From assembly GCA_945872365.1 (NCBI GenBank), contig CAMBZJ010000007.1, positions 1 to 64,000 of the forward strand: 64,000 nucleotides of DNA, given 5' to 3'. The notes under the pieces were generated by a model, which searched no databases, was not told where the DNA came from, and saw only the letters and a program-made list of their open reading frames with translations. The DNA is from Klebsiella pneumoniae. Its GTDB lineage: Bacteria > Desulfobacterota > Binatia > UBA12015. The position numbers and the translations under genes were made by a program. Below, in pieces: positions 1-9,813 of the stretch. The number at the start of each line of letters is the position of its first letter. Positions within the stretch are counted from its first letter, which is position 1.

Positions 1-353
1 GTCTCGCCCGCCGCCAGTTCGCGCGTCGCGTCACCCAACCCGAACGCAGCCCCGTGCCGCGCCACGAACGCATCACTCGCCCGTGCTGCCGTCGCGCCCG
101 CCGGCGCCGCGGGACCACGCCCCGGCGCAAACCGCATCGATCGCGCCGCACCGCTCGCCGGGTCCGACGTCATCTTCGCCCCCGTCTCCCGACGCAGCGC
201 TTCCTGCGCCGCGCGCATCCCCGCGGGCACCGCGCGCGCCGATGCGGGCAGAGCGAGCGGGAGAAACAGGACGAGCGCAAACGCCCCCCGGGCGACCCGG
301 GCGATCGTCCGCGGCGCGACCGTCGGGAATAGCAATTGCCTCCGGGTCGGCAT
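1..353 (-). CDS. N-terminal part of a secreted protein with FTP-like (fungalysin/thermolysin propeptide) motif, possible metallopeptidase; truncated by window edge
   Basis: Hand translation of the minus strand from ATG at 353: MPTRRQLLFPTVAPRTIARVARGAFALVLFLPLALPASARAVPAGMRAAQEALRRETGAKMTSDPASGAARSMRFAPGRGPAAPAGATAARASDAFVARHGAAFGLGDATRELAAGET. It has a signal peptide followed by an FTP-like F(V/L)xxHxxxFGL motif. It is open to the window edge, so it is absent from the ORF track. Confidence 0.55.
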   Translation of the reverse strand, partial: MPTRRQLLFPTVAPRTIARVARGAFALVLFLPLALPASARAVPAGMRAAQEALRRETGAKMTSDPASGAARSMRFAPGRGPAAPAGATAARASDAFVARHGAAFGLGDATRELAAGE

Positions 354-385
354 GAATCGGAGACTGCCCCTGCCGCCCCGACCGG

Positions 386-2017
386 TCAACTCGGGGTTTT
401 CCCGACGGTCGCCCCGAGGCGGCTCGCAACCGCGGCGGCACAGCGCAGGCCGTCGAGGGCGGCCGAGACGATGCCCCCGGCGAATCCCGCACCCTCCCCG
501 CAAGGGAAGAGGCCGCGAAGGTCGGGGTGCTCTAGCGTGGCCGGGTCGCGCGGGATCCGCACCGGCGCGGAGGTGCGGCTCTCGACGGCGACCACCACCG
601 CATCGTTGGTCGCGAAACCGCGCATGCGACGGCCGATGCGACGCAGTCCGTCGCGCAGCGCTGCGCCGATCGGCTCGGGAAGCACCGACGAGAGGTCCGC
701 GGCGGCGAGGCCCGGGCGGTAGGAGGCGGCGGGCAGGTCGCGCGAGGGGCGACCTTCGCAGAAGTCGAGCAGGCGCTGGGCGGGTGCGACGAGCCCGCCA
801 CCCCCGGCCGCGAAGGCCGCATGCTCGACCGCCCCCTGGAAGGCGACGCCCGCGAGCGCACCCCGGTCGGCGAAGGGGAGCAGATCCTCGTCGCGGACCT
901 CGACCACGATGCCCGAGTTCGCCCAGCGCGAGTTGCGGCTCGACGGCGACCAGCCGTTCACGACGACCTCGCCGGGCGCGGTCGCGGCCGGACACATGAT
1001 GCCGCCGGGGCACATGCAGAAGGAGAACAGGCCGCGGCCGCCCGAGCGCTCGACGATCGAGTAGGAGGCCGCCGGGAGGCCCGGAGCCCGCACCGCCGCG
1101 TGGTACTGCATCGCGTCCACCAGCGCCTGCGGATGTTCGACGCGCACGCCGAGGGCGAAGGGCTTGCGTTCCAGTCGCACCGCCGAGCGGTCGAGGATCT
1201 CGTAGACGTCGCGGGCCGAGTGCCCGGTCGCGAGCACGACGGCCCTCGCTCGCAGGTTCTCGACAGCAGACGCCCCGGTAGTCGCGGTCGCTGCGCCGTC
1301 GGCCGACGGACGCACGACGACTCCGACGACGGTATCGCCGTCGCGCAGCAAGTCCGTCACGCGCGTGCCAAAGCGCACCTCGCCACCGCACTCCTCGATC
1401 GAGCGGCGCAGCGCCGAGACGACCGCGGGCAGGCGGTTCGTGCCGACGTGTGGGTGCGCATCGACCAGGACGTCGACGGGAGCCCCGTGCTGCACGAGCG
1501 TCTCGAGGACGCCGCGCACGTCGCCGCGCTTGGTCGAGCGCGTGTAGAGCTTGCCGTCGGAGAAGGTCCCCGCGCCGCCCTCGCCGAAGCCGTAGTTGCA
1601 ATCGGGATCGACGACACCCTCGCGGCAGAGTCGGGCGACGTCGAGGCGCCGTCCGCGGACGTCCCGACCGCGCTCGACGACGATCGGGCGCAGGCCCGCC
1701 TCGACGAGGCCGAGCGCCGCGAACAGGCCGGCCGGACCGGACCCCACGACCAGCACCGGCTCCGCGGCGCGCACGTCGCGCGCGCAAAAACCCGCAAGCA
1801 GCTCGGTCGTCGGCGACTCGCCGACCCAGGCGCGCAGCCGGATCTCCCAGGACGGCTCGCCGTGCCGTGCATCGAGCGAGCGTCGGAGAACCGTCAAGCC
1901 GGAGATCTCCGACTCGCCCACGCCGAGGGCGAGCGCCGCCGCACGCTCGAGAGCACGCGGTTCGGCGAGTGCACGATGCGCGATGCGGATGCGCGTCTCG
2001 GCGACCATGGCGGACAC
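386..2017 (-). CDS. NAD(P)/FAD-dependent oxidoreductase (uncharacterised FAD-dependent dehydrogenase family)
   Basis: 543 aa with VLVVGSGPAGLFAALGLVEAGLRPIVVERG dinucleotide-binding motif and C-terminal GLFPCGEGAGFAGGIVSAALDGLRCA. Confidence 0.88.
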   Translation of the reverse strand: MSAMVAETRIRIAHRALAEPRALERAAALALGVGESEISGLTVLRRSLDARHGEPSWEIRLRAWVGESPTTELLAGFCARDVRAAEPVLVVGSGPAGLFAALGLVEAGLRPIVVERGRDVRGRRLDVARLCREGVVDPDCNYGFGEGGAGTFSDGKLYTRSTKRGDVRGVLETLVQHGAPVDVLVDAHPHVGTNRLPAVVSALRRSIEECGGEVRFGTRVTDLLRDGDTVVGVVVRPSADGAATATTGASAVENLRARAVVLATGHSARDVYEILDRSAVRLERKPFALGVRVEHPQALVDAMQYHAAVRAPGLPAASYSIVERSGGRGLFSFCMCPGGIMCPAATAPGEVVVNGWSPSSRNSRWANSGIVVEVRDEDLLPFADRGALAGVAFQGAVEHAAFAAGGGGLVAPAQRLLDFCEGRPSRDLPAASYRPGLAAADLSSVLPEPIGAALRDGLRRIGRRMRGFATNDAVVVAVESRTSAPVRIPRDPATLEHPDLRGLFPCGEGAGFAGGIVSAALDGLRCAAAVASRLGATVGKTPS

Positions 2018-2051
2018 CTAGCCGATGCCGCGGCGAGGCGCGCGGTCGCTT

Positions 2052-2091
2052 GCCGGGATCACTTCTTGCGGGCCGGGATCACTTCTTGCGG
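2052..2091. repeat. Perfect 20-bp tandem duplication (gccgggatcacttcttgcgg x2) overlapping the tex stop codon
   Basis: Direct reading: ...ttgccgggatcacttcttgcgggccgggatcacttcttgcggaacg... Confidence 0.9.
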
Positions 2092-4778
2092 AACGAGTCC
2101 TTCATCGACAGCAGCGAGGCGAAGGGGTTGTTGAACGGCTCGGCCGGCTTGCGCGGGCCGCCGCCCTGCCGTGGCGGGCCACCCCGGTCGCGATCGCGGT
2201 CGCCGCGGTCGCGATCGCGGTCGCCGCGATCGCGCTCGAACGGCGGCGGCGCTCCCCGACCGCGATCGGCGCGCATCCCGCGCGGGGTCTGCGGTGCGCC
2301 GGGATCGGCCTGAGGCGCCCCGCTTCTCGGCCCGCGACCATCGCCTCCGGGGCCGCCGCGCCGACCGCGCGGGTCCCGGCGATCGCGGCCGGCGCGCTCC
2401 TCGGCGGTCGCGCGAGCGAGGCCGCCCGGCGCGCCCCCCGGCCCCGACGCGCTCCGTCCGTCGCGAGGCCGCTCGTCGGCGCGACCACCCCGACGCTCGC
2501 GCGGGCGCGCCTCGCCCTCGCCGCGCCCCGCCGGTGCACGGCGTCCTTCGCGTTCGGGCGACCGCATCGTGAAGGAGATCTGCCGCTTTGCGACGTCGAC
2601 CTCGAGCACCCGGACACGGACGCGGTCGCCGGGGCTCACGATCTCCGCCGGATCGCCGACGAAGCGGTCGGTGAGGCGCGAGACGTGGACGAGACCGTCC
2701 TCGCGCACGCCGACGTCGACGAAGGCGCCGAAGGTCGTGACATTCGTGACGATCCCCGGACAGATCATGCCCGGCTTCAGGTCCTCGATCCCCGTGAGGT
2801 CCTCGCGGAAGGCGAAGGGCTCCCAGGCACCGCGCGGATCGGAAGCGGGACTCTCGATCTCGGCGGCGACATCGGCCGCGGTCTCCGCGCCCAACTCCCG
2901 GCGCAGCGACTCGCCGGCGTCGCCGCGCAAACGCTCCGCCGCGGCCGCGCCGCCGCCGAGCAGGACTTCGAGCGATGCGCCGTCGGCGGCCGCGAACGAC
3001 TCCAGCGCCGCCTGCCGCTCGGGATGGATGCGCGTCGCGTCGAACGGCGAGTCGCCGCCGACCACCCGGACGAAGCCGGCGACCTGCTCCCATGCGCGCG
3101 CGTCGAGCCGCGCCGCCTCGACGAGCTGGCGTCGCGAGCGGAACGGACCGCTTCGCGCACGGAACTCGACGATCGCCTCGGCGAGAACCGGCCCGATCCC
3201 CGCGATGCGCGCCAGCAGCTCGGGCGAGCCCGCATTCAGGTCGACCCCGACGCGGTGCACGCAACTCTCGACGACTTCGTCGAGCTGCTTTTTCAGGCGA
3301 TGGGGCGGTACGTCGTGATGGTACTGCCCCGCCCCCACGGCCTTCGGGTCGATCTTGACGATCTCGGCGAGCGGATCCTGCAGTCGTCGCGCGATCGAGA
3401 CTGCGCCGCGCGCCCCGGCATCGAGGTTCGGCATCTCCGTACGCGCGGCCTCGCTGCCGGCCCAGGCACCGACGCCGGCCTCGTTCACCAGGACCACCGG
3501 CACGGGGCAACCGCGCTCGGCGAGCACCTTGCGCACGTGGGCCTCGACGTCGCGGCCACCCGGCCCGTTGCCGACCGCCATCGCGAGCACGCCGTGCTCG
3601 CGCACCGCCTGGGCCAGCGTCTCGGCGGAAGTGGCGATCTTCTCGTCGCCCTTGGTGTGGAGGGCGAAGTCGGCGAGAGGTCGTCCGTCGGCACCGACCA
3701 CGACGGCCTTGCCACCGCGGCGCGGGTCCGGATCAATGCCGATCACCGGACGAGGACCGAAGGGCGGCGCGAAGAGGGCGCGCCAGACGTTCTCCGCGAA
3801 GACGTCGATCGCGACGTCGTCCGCGACCGAGCGCAGCGCCTTGTGGATCTCGGCCTCGACCACGGGGCGCACCTGCTCGCGCAAGGCGGCGACCGAGGCG
3901 CGGCGCAGGAGGTCGGCCCCGGGCGAATCGGGGACCGTGCAGGCATGGGCCTCGAAGGCGGCGATCAGCCGCGACTCGAACTCCGGGTCGTCCGCCGGAC
4001 CCTCGATCGCGCCGGTCAGTTCCTCCTCGGCGATGCCGCGACGGATCGCCAGGTAGCGGTGCGCGTTCTCCCGGCGCAACAGCGAGGCGATCGGCTCGGC
4101 CCGCTCGAAGTACTTCGCGTAGCGGCTGTCCTCCTTGGGGCGCTTGCCGCGCCAGGTGAGGACGGTGCCCTTCTCGCGCAGCGCACGGCGCACGAGCGCC
4201 CGCAGGTCGGGGACCTCCGAGATGCGCTCGACGAGGATGTCGCCCGCGCCGCGGATCGCCGCCTCGGCATCGGCCACGCCCTTCTCCTCGTCGCGGAAGG
4301 TGAAGGCCCAGAGTTCGAGAGTCTGGCCCGGCTGCGGCGTCTCGGTCCCGTGGCCGCAGTTCCAGATCCAGTCGGCGAGCGGCCCGAGCCCCTGCTCGCG
4401 TCCGAGCGCCGCCTTGCTGCGACGCTTGCGCTTGAAGGGCAGGTAGAGATCCTCGAGCGCATCCCGGTCGAAGGTCGCGGCGATCCGGTCGCGAAGCTCC
4501 GGGTCGAGCCGCCCCTGGCGCTCGATCTCGTCGGCGATGAAGGACTGCCGGGCGAGCAGCGCATCCCAGTCCGACTTCGCCTCGAGCACCGCGCGCACGC
4601 CCGCCTCGTCGAGGTGACCGATGCGGTCCTTGCGGTAGCGCGCGATGAAGGGAACGGAGGCGCCCTCCTCGGCGAGCGAGAGTACGGCTCGCGCGGCGGA
4701 GCGGTCGATCCGCGGCAGGGCGGACGCCAGATGGGCTTCGAAATCCATGGGTCGCGATGGCTTCGGGTCGGGTGGCAT
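2079..4778 (-). CDS. tex: RNA-binding transcriptional accessory protein Tex (S1 domain), with low-complexity Arg/Gly/Asp C-terminal tail
   Basis: Tex hallmarks: VPFIARYRKDRIGHLDE, GIDPDPRRGGKAVVV, LKKQLDEVVESCVHRVGVDLN, NAGSPELLARIAGIG (HhH), S1 GMICPGIVTNVTTFGAFVDVGVREDGLVHVS. The track ORF 2079..6365 reads through upstream; the start is placed at MPPDPKPSRPMDFEAHL. Confidence 0.92.
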   Translation of the reverse strand: MPPDPKPSRPMDFEAHLASALPRIDRSAARAVLSLAEEGASVPFIARYRKDRIGHLDEAGVRAVLEAKSDWDALLARQSFIADEIERQGRLDPELRDRIAATFDRDALEDLYLPFKRKRRSKAALGREQGLGPLADWIWNCGHGTETPQPGQTLELWAFTFRDEEKGVADAEAAIRGAGDILVERISEVPDLRALVRRALREKGTVLTWRGKRPKEDSRYAKYFERAEPIASLLRRENAHRYLAIRRGIAEEELTGAIEGPADDPEFESRLIAAFEAHACTVPDSPGADLLRRASVAALREQVRPVVEAEIHKALRSVADDVAIDVFAENVWRALFAPPFGPRPVIGIDPDPRRGGKAVVVGADGRPLADFALHTKGDEKIATSAETLAQAVREHGVLAMAVGNGPGGRDVEAHVRKVLAERGCPVPVVLVNEAGVGAWAGSEAARTEMPNLDAGARGAVSIARRLQDPLAEIVKIDPKAVGAGQYHHDVPPHRLKKQLDEVVESCVHRVGVDLNAGSPELLARIAGIGPVLAEAIVEFRARSGPFRSRRQLVEAARLDARAWEQVAGFVRVVGGDSPFDATRIHPERQAALESFAAADGASLEVLLGGGAAAAERLRGDAGESLRRELGAETAADVAAEIESPASDPRGAWEPFAFREDLTGIEDLKPGMICPGIVTNVTTFGAFVDVGVREDGLVHVSRLTDRFVGDPAEIVSPGDRVRVRVLEVDVAKRQISFTMRSPEREGRRAPAGRGEGEARPRERRGGRADERPRDGRSASGPGGAPGGLARATAEERAGRDRRDPRGRRGGPGGDGRGPRSGAPQADPGAPQTPRGMRADRGRGAPPPFERDRGDRDRDRGDRDRDRGGPPRQGGGPRKPAEPFNNPFASLLSMKDSFRKK
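2186..2227. repeat. Two tandem copies of a 21-bp unit (ggtcgcgatcgcggtcgccgc) encoding part of the RGD/RDRD tail of Tex
   Basis: Direct reading; encodes ...RDRGDRDRDRGDRDRDRGG... on the minus strand. Confidence 0.9.
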
Positions 4779-4900
4779 CCGGATCACCTCGGCCACGGGA
4801 GTCGGTCCCTGGGCGCGAGGATCGTCGTCGGCTTCAACCGCTTGGCACGTTCGGCGGCGTTTTTCCAGAAGCAGGCCCCGGGTGCGCTCCGGCGCTCTCG

Positions 4901-4930
4901 TTGACACCCTTTCGCGCGGCGGCCTAGATC
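4901..4930 (+). promoter_or_regulatory. Predicted sigma70-type promoter: TTGACA-N18-TAGATC upstream of the deacylase gene
   Basis: ttgaca at 4901-4906 and tagatc at 4925-4930; GGAGG-like RBS just before the TTG start at 4974. Confidence 0.5.
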
Positions 4931-4973
4931 GGGGGCGGGATCGACACGGGTCCTGCGGACCGAGGAGGCCATC

Positions 4974-6677
4974 TTGCAAGACATCATCCTGCGCAACGCG
5001 AGCGTCTGCGACGGTACCGGGGCCGATGCACGCCCCGGCGACGTCGCGCTCCGTGGCGGTCGCATCGCCAGCATCGAACGTCCCGGCGCCGCGACGGCCG
5101 CCCGGGGCACGCGCGAGATCGACGCGACCGGACTCGTCGCGGCCCCGGGCTTCGTCGATGTCCACACCCACTACGACTGCCAGCTGCTCTGGGATCCGAC
5201 CGCGAGCCCGTCGTCCTGGCACGGCGTGACGAGCATCGTCATGGGTAACTGCGGCTTTACGATCGCCCCCTGCCGCCCCGCCGACCGCGAGACGGTCATG
5301 CGCCTGCTGCTCTACGTCGAGGGCATGCCGATCGACACCCTGCGCGCCGGCATCCGCTGGAGCTGGGAGAGCTTCCCCGAATACCTCGACGCGCTCGAGC
5401 AACAGGGCGTCGGGCCCAACGTCGCGGCCTTCGTCGGGCTCTCCGCGGTGCGCTTCGCCGCGATGGAGGGCGCCGCCGTCGAGCGCGCGGCGCGCCCCGA
5501 CGAAATAGCGCGCATGCAGGCGATCGTCCGCGAGGCGATCGCGGCCGGTGCGATCGGCTGGTCCACCTCGCTCTCGCCGACGCACTTCTTCGGCGACGGC
5601 ACGCCGGCGCCGACCCGCTTCTCCGGGGAGGACGAGCTTCTGGCACTCGCCGAGGTCTCGCGCGAGTTTTCGCACGGCGTGATCGAGATCGCGCCGAAGA
5701 GCCTGCTCGGAACGCCCGAGGACAAGCTCGCCGAACTCGACCTCTTCACCCGGCTCGCCGAGGTCTCCGGCAAGCTCGTGAGCTTCGCCCCGCTGCACGA
5801 CAACCCCTTCTTTCCCGGATCGGCGCAGACGATCCTCGCGGCAGCCCGCGAACGCCAGGCGCGCGGCGCGCGGGTCGTCCCGCAGGTCGGGTGCCGCCCG
5901 CTCGAACTGCGCTTCGACTTCCTCGGCCCCTGCTTCGGGCTCGAGAACAACTCGTTCTGGCGTCCGCTGCTCCACGAACCGATCGAGAAGCGGCGCGCGA
6001 CCTTCGCCGCCGAGTCGTTCCGGGCGCGCCTGCGCGAGACCAGCGAGGGCTGGAAGGCGCTGCTCACGCCGAGCTGGGAGTGCATGTTCCTGCGCGTCCC
6101 CGCGATCGAGGAGCACCGGCGTTTCGCCGATACGAGCGTCGCCGGGATCGCGCGCGAACTCCGGCGCGACCCGGTGGACGCGTTTCTCGACCTGGTCCTC
6201 GCCGGCGGACTCGCCGACCAGTGGGGCGTCGAGGTGCTGAACGCCGACGAGCAGGCGGTCGGCGAACTGCTCTCCTCCGACGGCGCCCTGCTGGCGCTGT
6301 CGGACGCCGGCGCCCACGTCGACACGCTCTGCGACCAGGGCTACCCGAGCTACCTGCTCGGTCACTGGGTGCGCGAGCGCGGCGCGATTCGCCTGGAGGA
6401 CGCCGTGCGCATGCTGTCGGCGCGGCCCGCCGAACTCTACGGACTACTCGACCGCGGCTTGCTCGCACCCGGCCTCGCCGCCGACGTCGTGCTTTTCGAC
6501 CCGGCGCGGATCCGCCAACGCCCGACCGAGGTCGTCACCGACCTGCCCGGTGGACAGCGCCGGCTGCTGCAGCGGGCCGAGGGTATCCCCTGGGTCTTCG
6601 TGAACGGCGAGGCGGTGATCGCCGACGGATCGCCCACCGGGCAGCGCGCGGGGCGCGTGCTGCGCGGCGGGGTATGA
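4974..6677 (+). CDS. N-acyl-D-amino-acid deacylase / D-aminoacylase-family amidohydrolase
   Basis: Amidohydrolase motifs GFVDVHTHYDCQLLWDP, VMGNCGFTIAP and DAGAHVDTLCDQGYPSYLLGHWVRE. Likely TTG start. Confidence 0.85.
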   Translation: MQDIILRNASVCDGTGADARPGDVALRGGRIASIERPGAATAARGTREIDATGLVAAPGFVDVHTHYDCQLLWDPTASPSSWHGVTSIVMGNCGFTIAPCRPADRETVMRLLLYVEGMPIDTLRAGIRWSWESFPEYLDALEQQGVGPNVAAFVGLSAVRFAAMEGAAVERAARPDEIARMQAIVREAIAAGAIGWSTSLSPTHFFGDGTPAPTRFSGEDELLALAEVSREFSHGVIEIAPKSLLGTPEDKLAELDLFTRLAEVSGKLVSFAPLHDNPFFPGSAQTILAAARERQARGARVVPQVGCRPLELRFDFLGPCFGLENNSFWRPLLHEPIEKRRATFAAESFRARLRETSEGWKALLTPSWECMFLRVPAIEEHRRFADTSVAGIARELRRDPVDAFLDLVLAGGLADQWGVEVLNADEQAVGELLSSDGALLALSDAGAHVDTLCDQGYPSYLLGHWVRERGAIRLEDAVRMLSARPAELYGLLDRGLLAPGLAADVVLFDPARIRQRPTEVVTDLPGGQRRLLQRAEGIPWVFVNGEAVIADGSPTGQRAGRVLRGGV

Positions 6678-6742
6678 CCGACCGACTCTAGATCCCGCGG
6701 ATCCAGGCTCGCCCATCCGCGCCACACGGAGGACCGAACCGC

Positions 6743-7081
6743 ATGGACCGACCCGCCCTCCTCGGCGCCGCGATCACTGCGGCGCTCGGACTCATGGGGC
6801 TATTGCGACCATCCTCGGCCGCGGCACTCACCAGCATCGCACCGATCGGCCGCACGGGCGTCTCGGAGATCCGCGCGACCTACGGCGGGTTCTTCCTGCT
6901 CGCCGGACTCGCTGCGGCGTGGAGCGCCGAGCCAGCGGCGCTCCGCTTGCTCGGGCTGGCCTGGGCGGGTGCGGCCGCAGGACGTGCGGTTTCGGTCGTG
7001 GTGGACGAGAGTCGCGAGCCGAAGAACCTTGCTGGGATCGCGTTCGAGGCCGCGATCGCGGGCCTTCTCCTCGCGGGGTGA
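6743..7081 (+). CDS. DUF4345-like small membrane protein
   Basis: 112 aa, hydrophobic, EIRATYGGFFLLAGLAAAW motif. Confidence 0.6.
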   Translation: MDRPALLGAAITAALGLMGLLRPSSAAALTSIAPIGRTGVSEIRATYGGFFLLAGLAAAWSAEPAALRLLGLAWAGAAAGRAVSVVVDESREPKNLAGIAFEAAIAGLLLAG

Positions 7082-7102
7082 ACGAGGCCGCGTGGCCCCG
7101 GA

Positions 7103-8392
7103 TCAGCGCCGAACGAGCCGCGCCACCGTCTCCACATGGTAGGTCTGCGGGAAGAAATCGAGAGGCTGCGCCCAGGCCAGGCGGTAGTCGGAGGACAGCG
7201 AGCGCAGGTCGCGCGCGAGCGTTGCCGGATCGCAGGAGACGTAGACGATCGCGCGCGGTGCGAGGCGGAGCAGGCGCGCGACCGCGTCGGCCGCACCGCT
7301 GCGCGGCGGGTCGAGCACGGCGGTCTCGAGACCCACGCCGCCTGCGATCCAGGCGTCGAGTACGCGCGGCACGTCGCCGTCCTCGAACCCGAGGTCGGCG
7401 AGGCCAAGTCGTGCCGCGTTGGCGCGGCCCGCCGCGACGCTCGACCGCGAGCGCTCGACCGCCCGCACCCGGGCACCGCGGCGCGCGAGCGGGATCGCGA
7501 GGTTGCCGGCACCGGCGTAGAGATCCGCGACGCGATCGCCCGGTGCTATGTCCGCGGCCCCGAGCACGCAGTCGAGCAGGGCCGCGTTGCCGGCGTCGCC
7601 GACCTGGGTGAAGTCGCCGGCGTGCAGTTCCAGTGCGTCGTGCGCGACGAGCGGCACGCGTACCCGGTCGTCGCCGTGGACGCGCCGCCAGCCGCGGCCG
7701 TGCAGCACCGCTCCGGCGACGCGGGGCTGCTCGGCGAGAAAGCGCTCGGTCGCGGCGTCGTCGGCCGGGGCGAACGCGCCGTCGGCCTGTCCGACGAGGA
7801 CGAAGCGCCCCGTCGGCGAGCCGTCCCCGGCCGGGGCGTCGTCGCCCACGCTCGCGATCTCGAGCCGGTTCAGCTTCGTGCGCAGCCGCGCGACCCACGC
7901 CTGCGCGAGCGCGAGTGCGCCGTCGAGGACTGGCGCGGCGAGCAGGCAGCGCTCGATCGGGACGAGGTCGTGCGAGGCCGCCGCGAGGAAACCGACCCGG
8001 CCGTGGTCGATCCGCAGCGAGAGCCGCCGGCGGTAACCGAACGACGGGGCCGGGCGCAGGATCGGACGCACCTCGGGGTCCGCGATCCCGCCGACGCGCG
8101 CTAGCAGGTCGCGCACGATCGCCTCCTTGGCCGACGCCTGCGCGGCATCGTCGACCGCCTGCCACGGACAACCACCGCAGCGCGGCAGGTACTCGCAGGG
8201 CGGCGTGCGGCGCGCAGGGCCGGGCTCGACGACGCGGACGACGTCCGCCCAGGCGAAGCTGCCGCGGTCCTCGCGCACGGCGACCTCGACCAGGTCGCCC
8301 GGTGCCACCCCGCGCACGAACCAGACCTTGCCGTCGACCCGCGCCACCCCGTGGGGGCCGTAGGCGAGCGACTCGATGCGCGCGATCGGCAC
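7103..8392 (-). CDS. TrmA/RlmD-family class I SAM-dependent RNA (uracil-C5) methyltransferase with TRAM domain
   Basis: TRAM-like N-terminus, Fe-S cysteines CEYLPRCGGCPWQ, DLYAGAGNLAIPLARRGARVRAVE, DPPRSGAADAV, YVSCDPATLARDL. GTG start suggested at 8392 (ORF extends to 8428). Confidence 0.87.
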   Translation of the reverse strand: MPIARIESLAYGPHGVARVDGKVWFVRGVAPGDLVEVAVREDRGSFAWADVVRVVEPGPARRTPPCEYLPRCGGCPWQAVDDAAQASAKEAIVRDLLARVGGIADPEVRPILRPAPSFGYRRRLSLRIDHGRVGFLAAASHDLVPIERCLLAAPVLDGALALAQAWVARLRTKLNRLEIASVGDDAPAGDGSPTGRFVLVGQADGAFAPADDAATERFLAEQPRVAGAVLHGRGWRRVHGDDRVRVPLVAHDALELHAGDFTQVGDAGNAALLDCVLGAADIAPGDRVADLYAGAGNLAIPLARRGARVRAVERSRSSVAAGRANAARLGLADLGFEDGDVPRVLDAWIAGGVGLETAVLDPPRSGAADAVARLLRLAPRAIVYVSCDPATLARDLRSLSSDYRLAWAQPLDFFPQTYHVETVARLVRR

Positions 8393-8444
8393 GGGTCTCC
8401 TCTCGCAGACGGGTGCGCGGCGGGCCAACCGCGCGGCCCCTCCC

Positions 8445-9813
8445 TCAGCCCGCCTTCACCTCGAAGCGCCGCAGCATCTCCTCCTCGATCCCGCCCCGGC
8501 GCGCGATCTCGCCGTAGAGCCGGGCTGCCTCGCGCGGGCGCCGTGCGAGGTCGTGCTCGCGGTCGATCTCGATCAGACCGAAGCTGCGGGTGTAGCCCTC
8601 CGCCCACTCGAAGTTGTCCATGAGCGTCCAGTAGAAAAAGCCCCGGACGTCGGCGCCGGCGCCGATCGCCGCGTGCACCTCGGCGAGGTGCGCGAGCAGG
8701 TGGCGGCTGCGCGCGCGATCGTCGCGCGTCGCCATGCCGTTCTCGGTCACGTAGAGCGGCACGCCGAACGGCCGCAGTCGCAGCAACTGCTCGCGGAGCC
8801 CGCGCGGCCAGACCTCCCAGCCCATCTGGTCCTCGAACTGGTCGGGCTCTCCGGGCCGGCGCAGGCGCATGCCCTCGGCCGCGGTCGCGCCGTCGCCGTG
8901 CCCGCCCCGGGCCGCTGCCTCGGCACCGCCCGCCGGGTGGACCAGCTCGGCGGCCGACTGCGCCGAGACCAGCATGCGCGCGTAGTAGTTGAGGCCGATC
9001 ACGTCGCAGGAACCGGCGAGCCCCGGGATCTCCTCGCCCGCTCCCACCGGCGGCGCGACCACGCCCCGGCGCAGCCCCTCGAGGTAATACTCGTTGAACA
9101 GGAAGTCCTGCTGCGCCGCGGCTGCGCGATCGGCCTCAGACGACGGGTCGTACGCATCGATCCAAGGCATCTGCAGGACCGGCCCGACCTTCGGACGATG
9201 GCTCGTCGCGCCGTGGATGGCGCCGTACATGGCACCGTGTGCGAGGAGCACGTGGCGCGCGACTGGCAGGGCGCGCGCGATGTCGCGCACGCAAGGCGGG
9301 TGGACACCCATCAGGTAGCACAACGCCGGAGCGACCATCGGCTCGTTGATCGTCCACCACGTGCCGACGCGGTCGCCGAAGGAGCGCGAAGCGAACTCCG
9401 CCCAACGCGCGAGGCGATCGACGATGCGGGGATTCTCCCAGCCGCCGTCCGCCGCCACCCAGGAGGGATGGGTGAAGTGGTGCAGCGTCGGCATCGGCTC
9501 CATGCCGTTGTCGCGGATCGAGTCGAGCACCGCGCGGTAGTGGTCGACCTCGCGCGCGTCGAAGCGACCCTCCTCCGGCTCGATGCGCGCCCACTCGATC
9601 GAGATCCTTTGCGCGTTCTGGCCCAGGCTCGCGGCGAGGGCGAAGTCCTCGTGGAAGCGCCGGTAGTGATCGCAGGCGAGGTCGGCCGTCGAGCCGTCGC
9701 GGACGTGGCCGGGTTCGTGCTCCCACTGCGACCAATGATTGTTTAGGCAGCCGCCCTCGACCTGGTGGGCCGCGGTCGCCGCGCCGAAGAGGAATCCGTT
9801 CGGGAATCTGAGC
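8445..9813 (-). CDS. Glycoside hydrolase family 1 (beta-glucosidase-type)
   Basis: MLRFPNGFLFGAATAAHQVEGG, TINEPMVAPAL (acid/base), LYVTENGMAT (nucleophile TENG). Confidence 0.9.

Noticed and set aside
2025-4904. 959-aa plus-strand ORF opposite tex
   Set aside because: Shadow ORF of a GC-rich gene: no recognisable domain, Asp/Glu/Arg/Ala-rich composition, and the minus strand is unambiguous Tex.
2079-6365. 1428-aa ORF giving Tex a ~530-aa N-terminal extension
   Set aside because: The extension is antisense to the deacylase gene and has shadow composition; the Tex start is near 4778.
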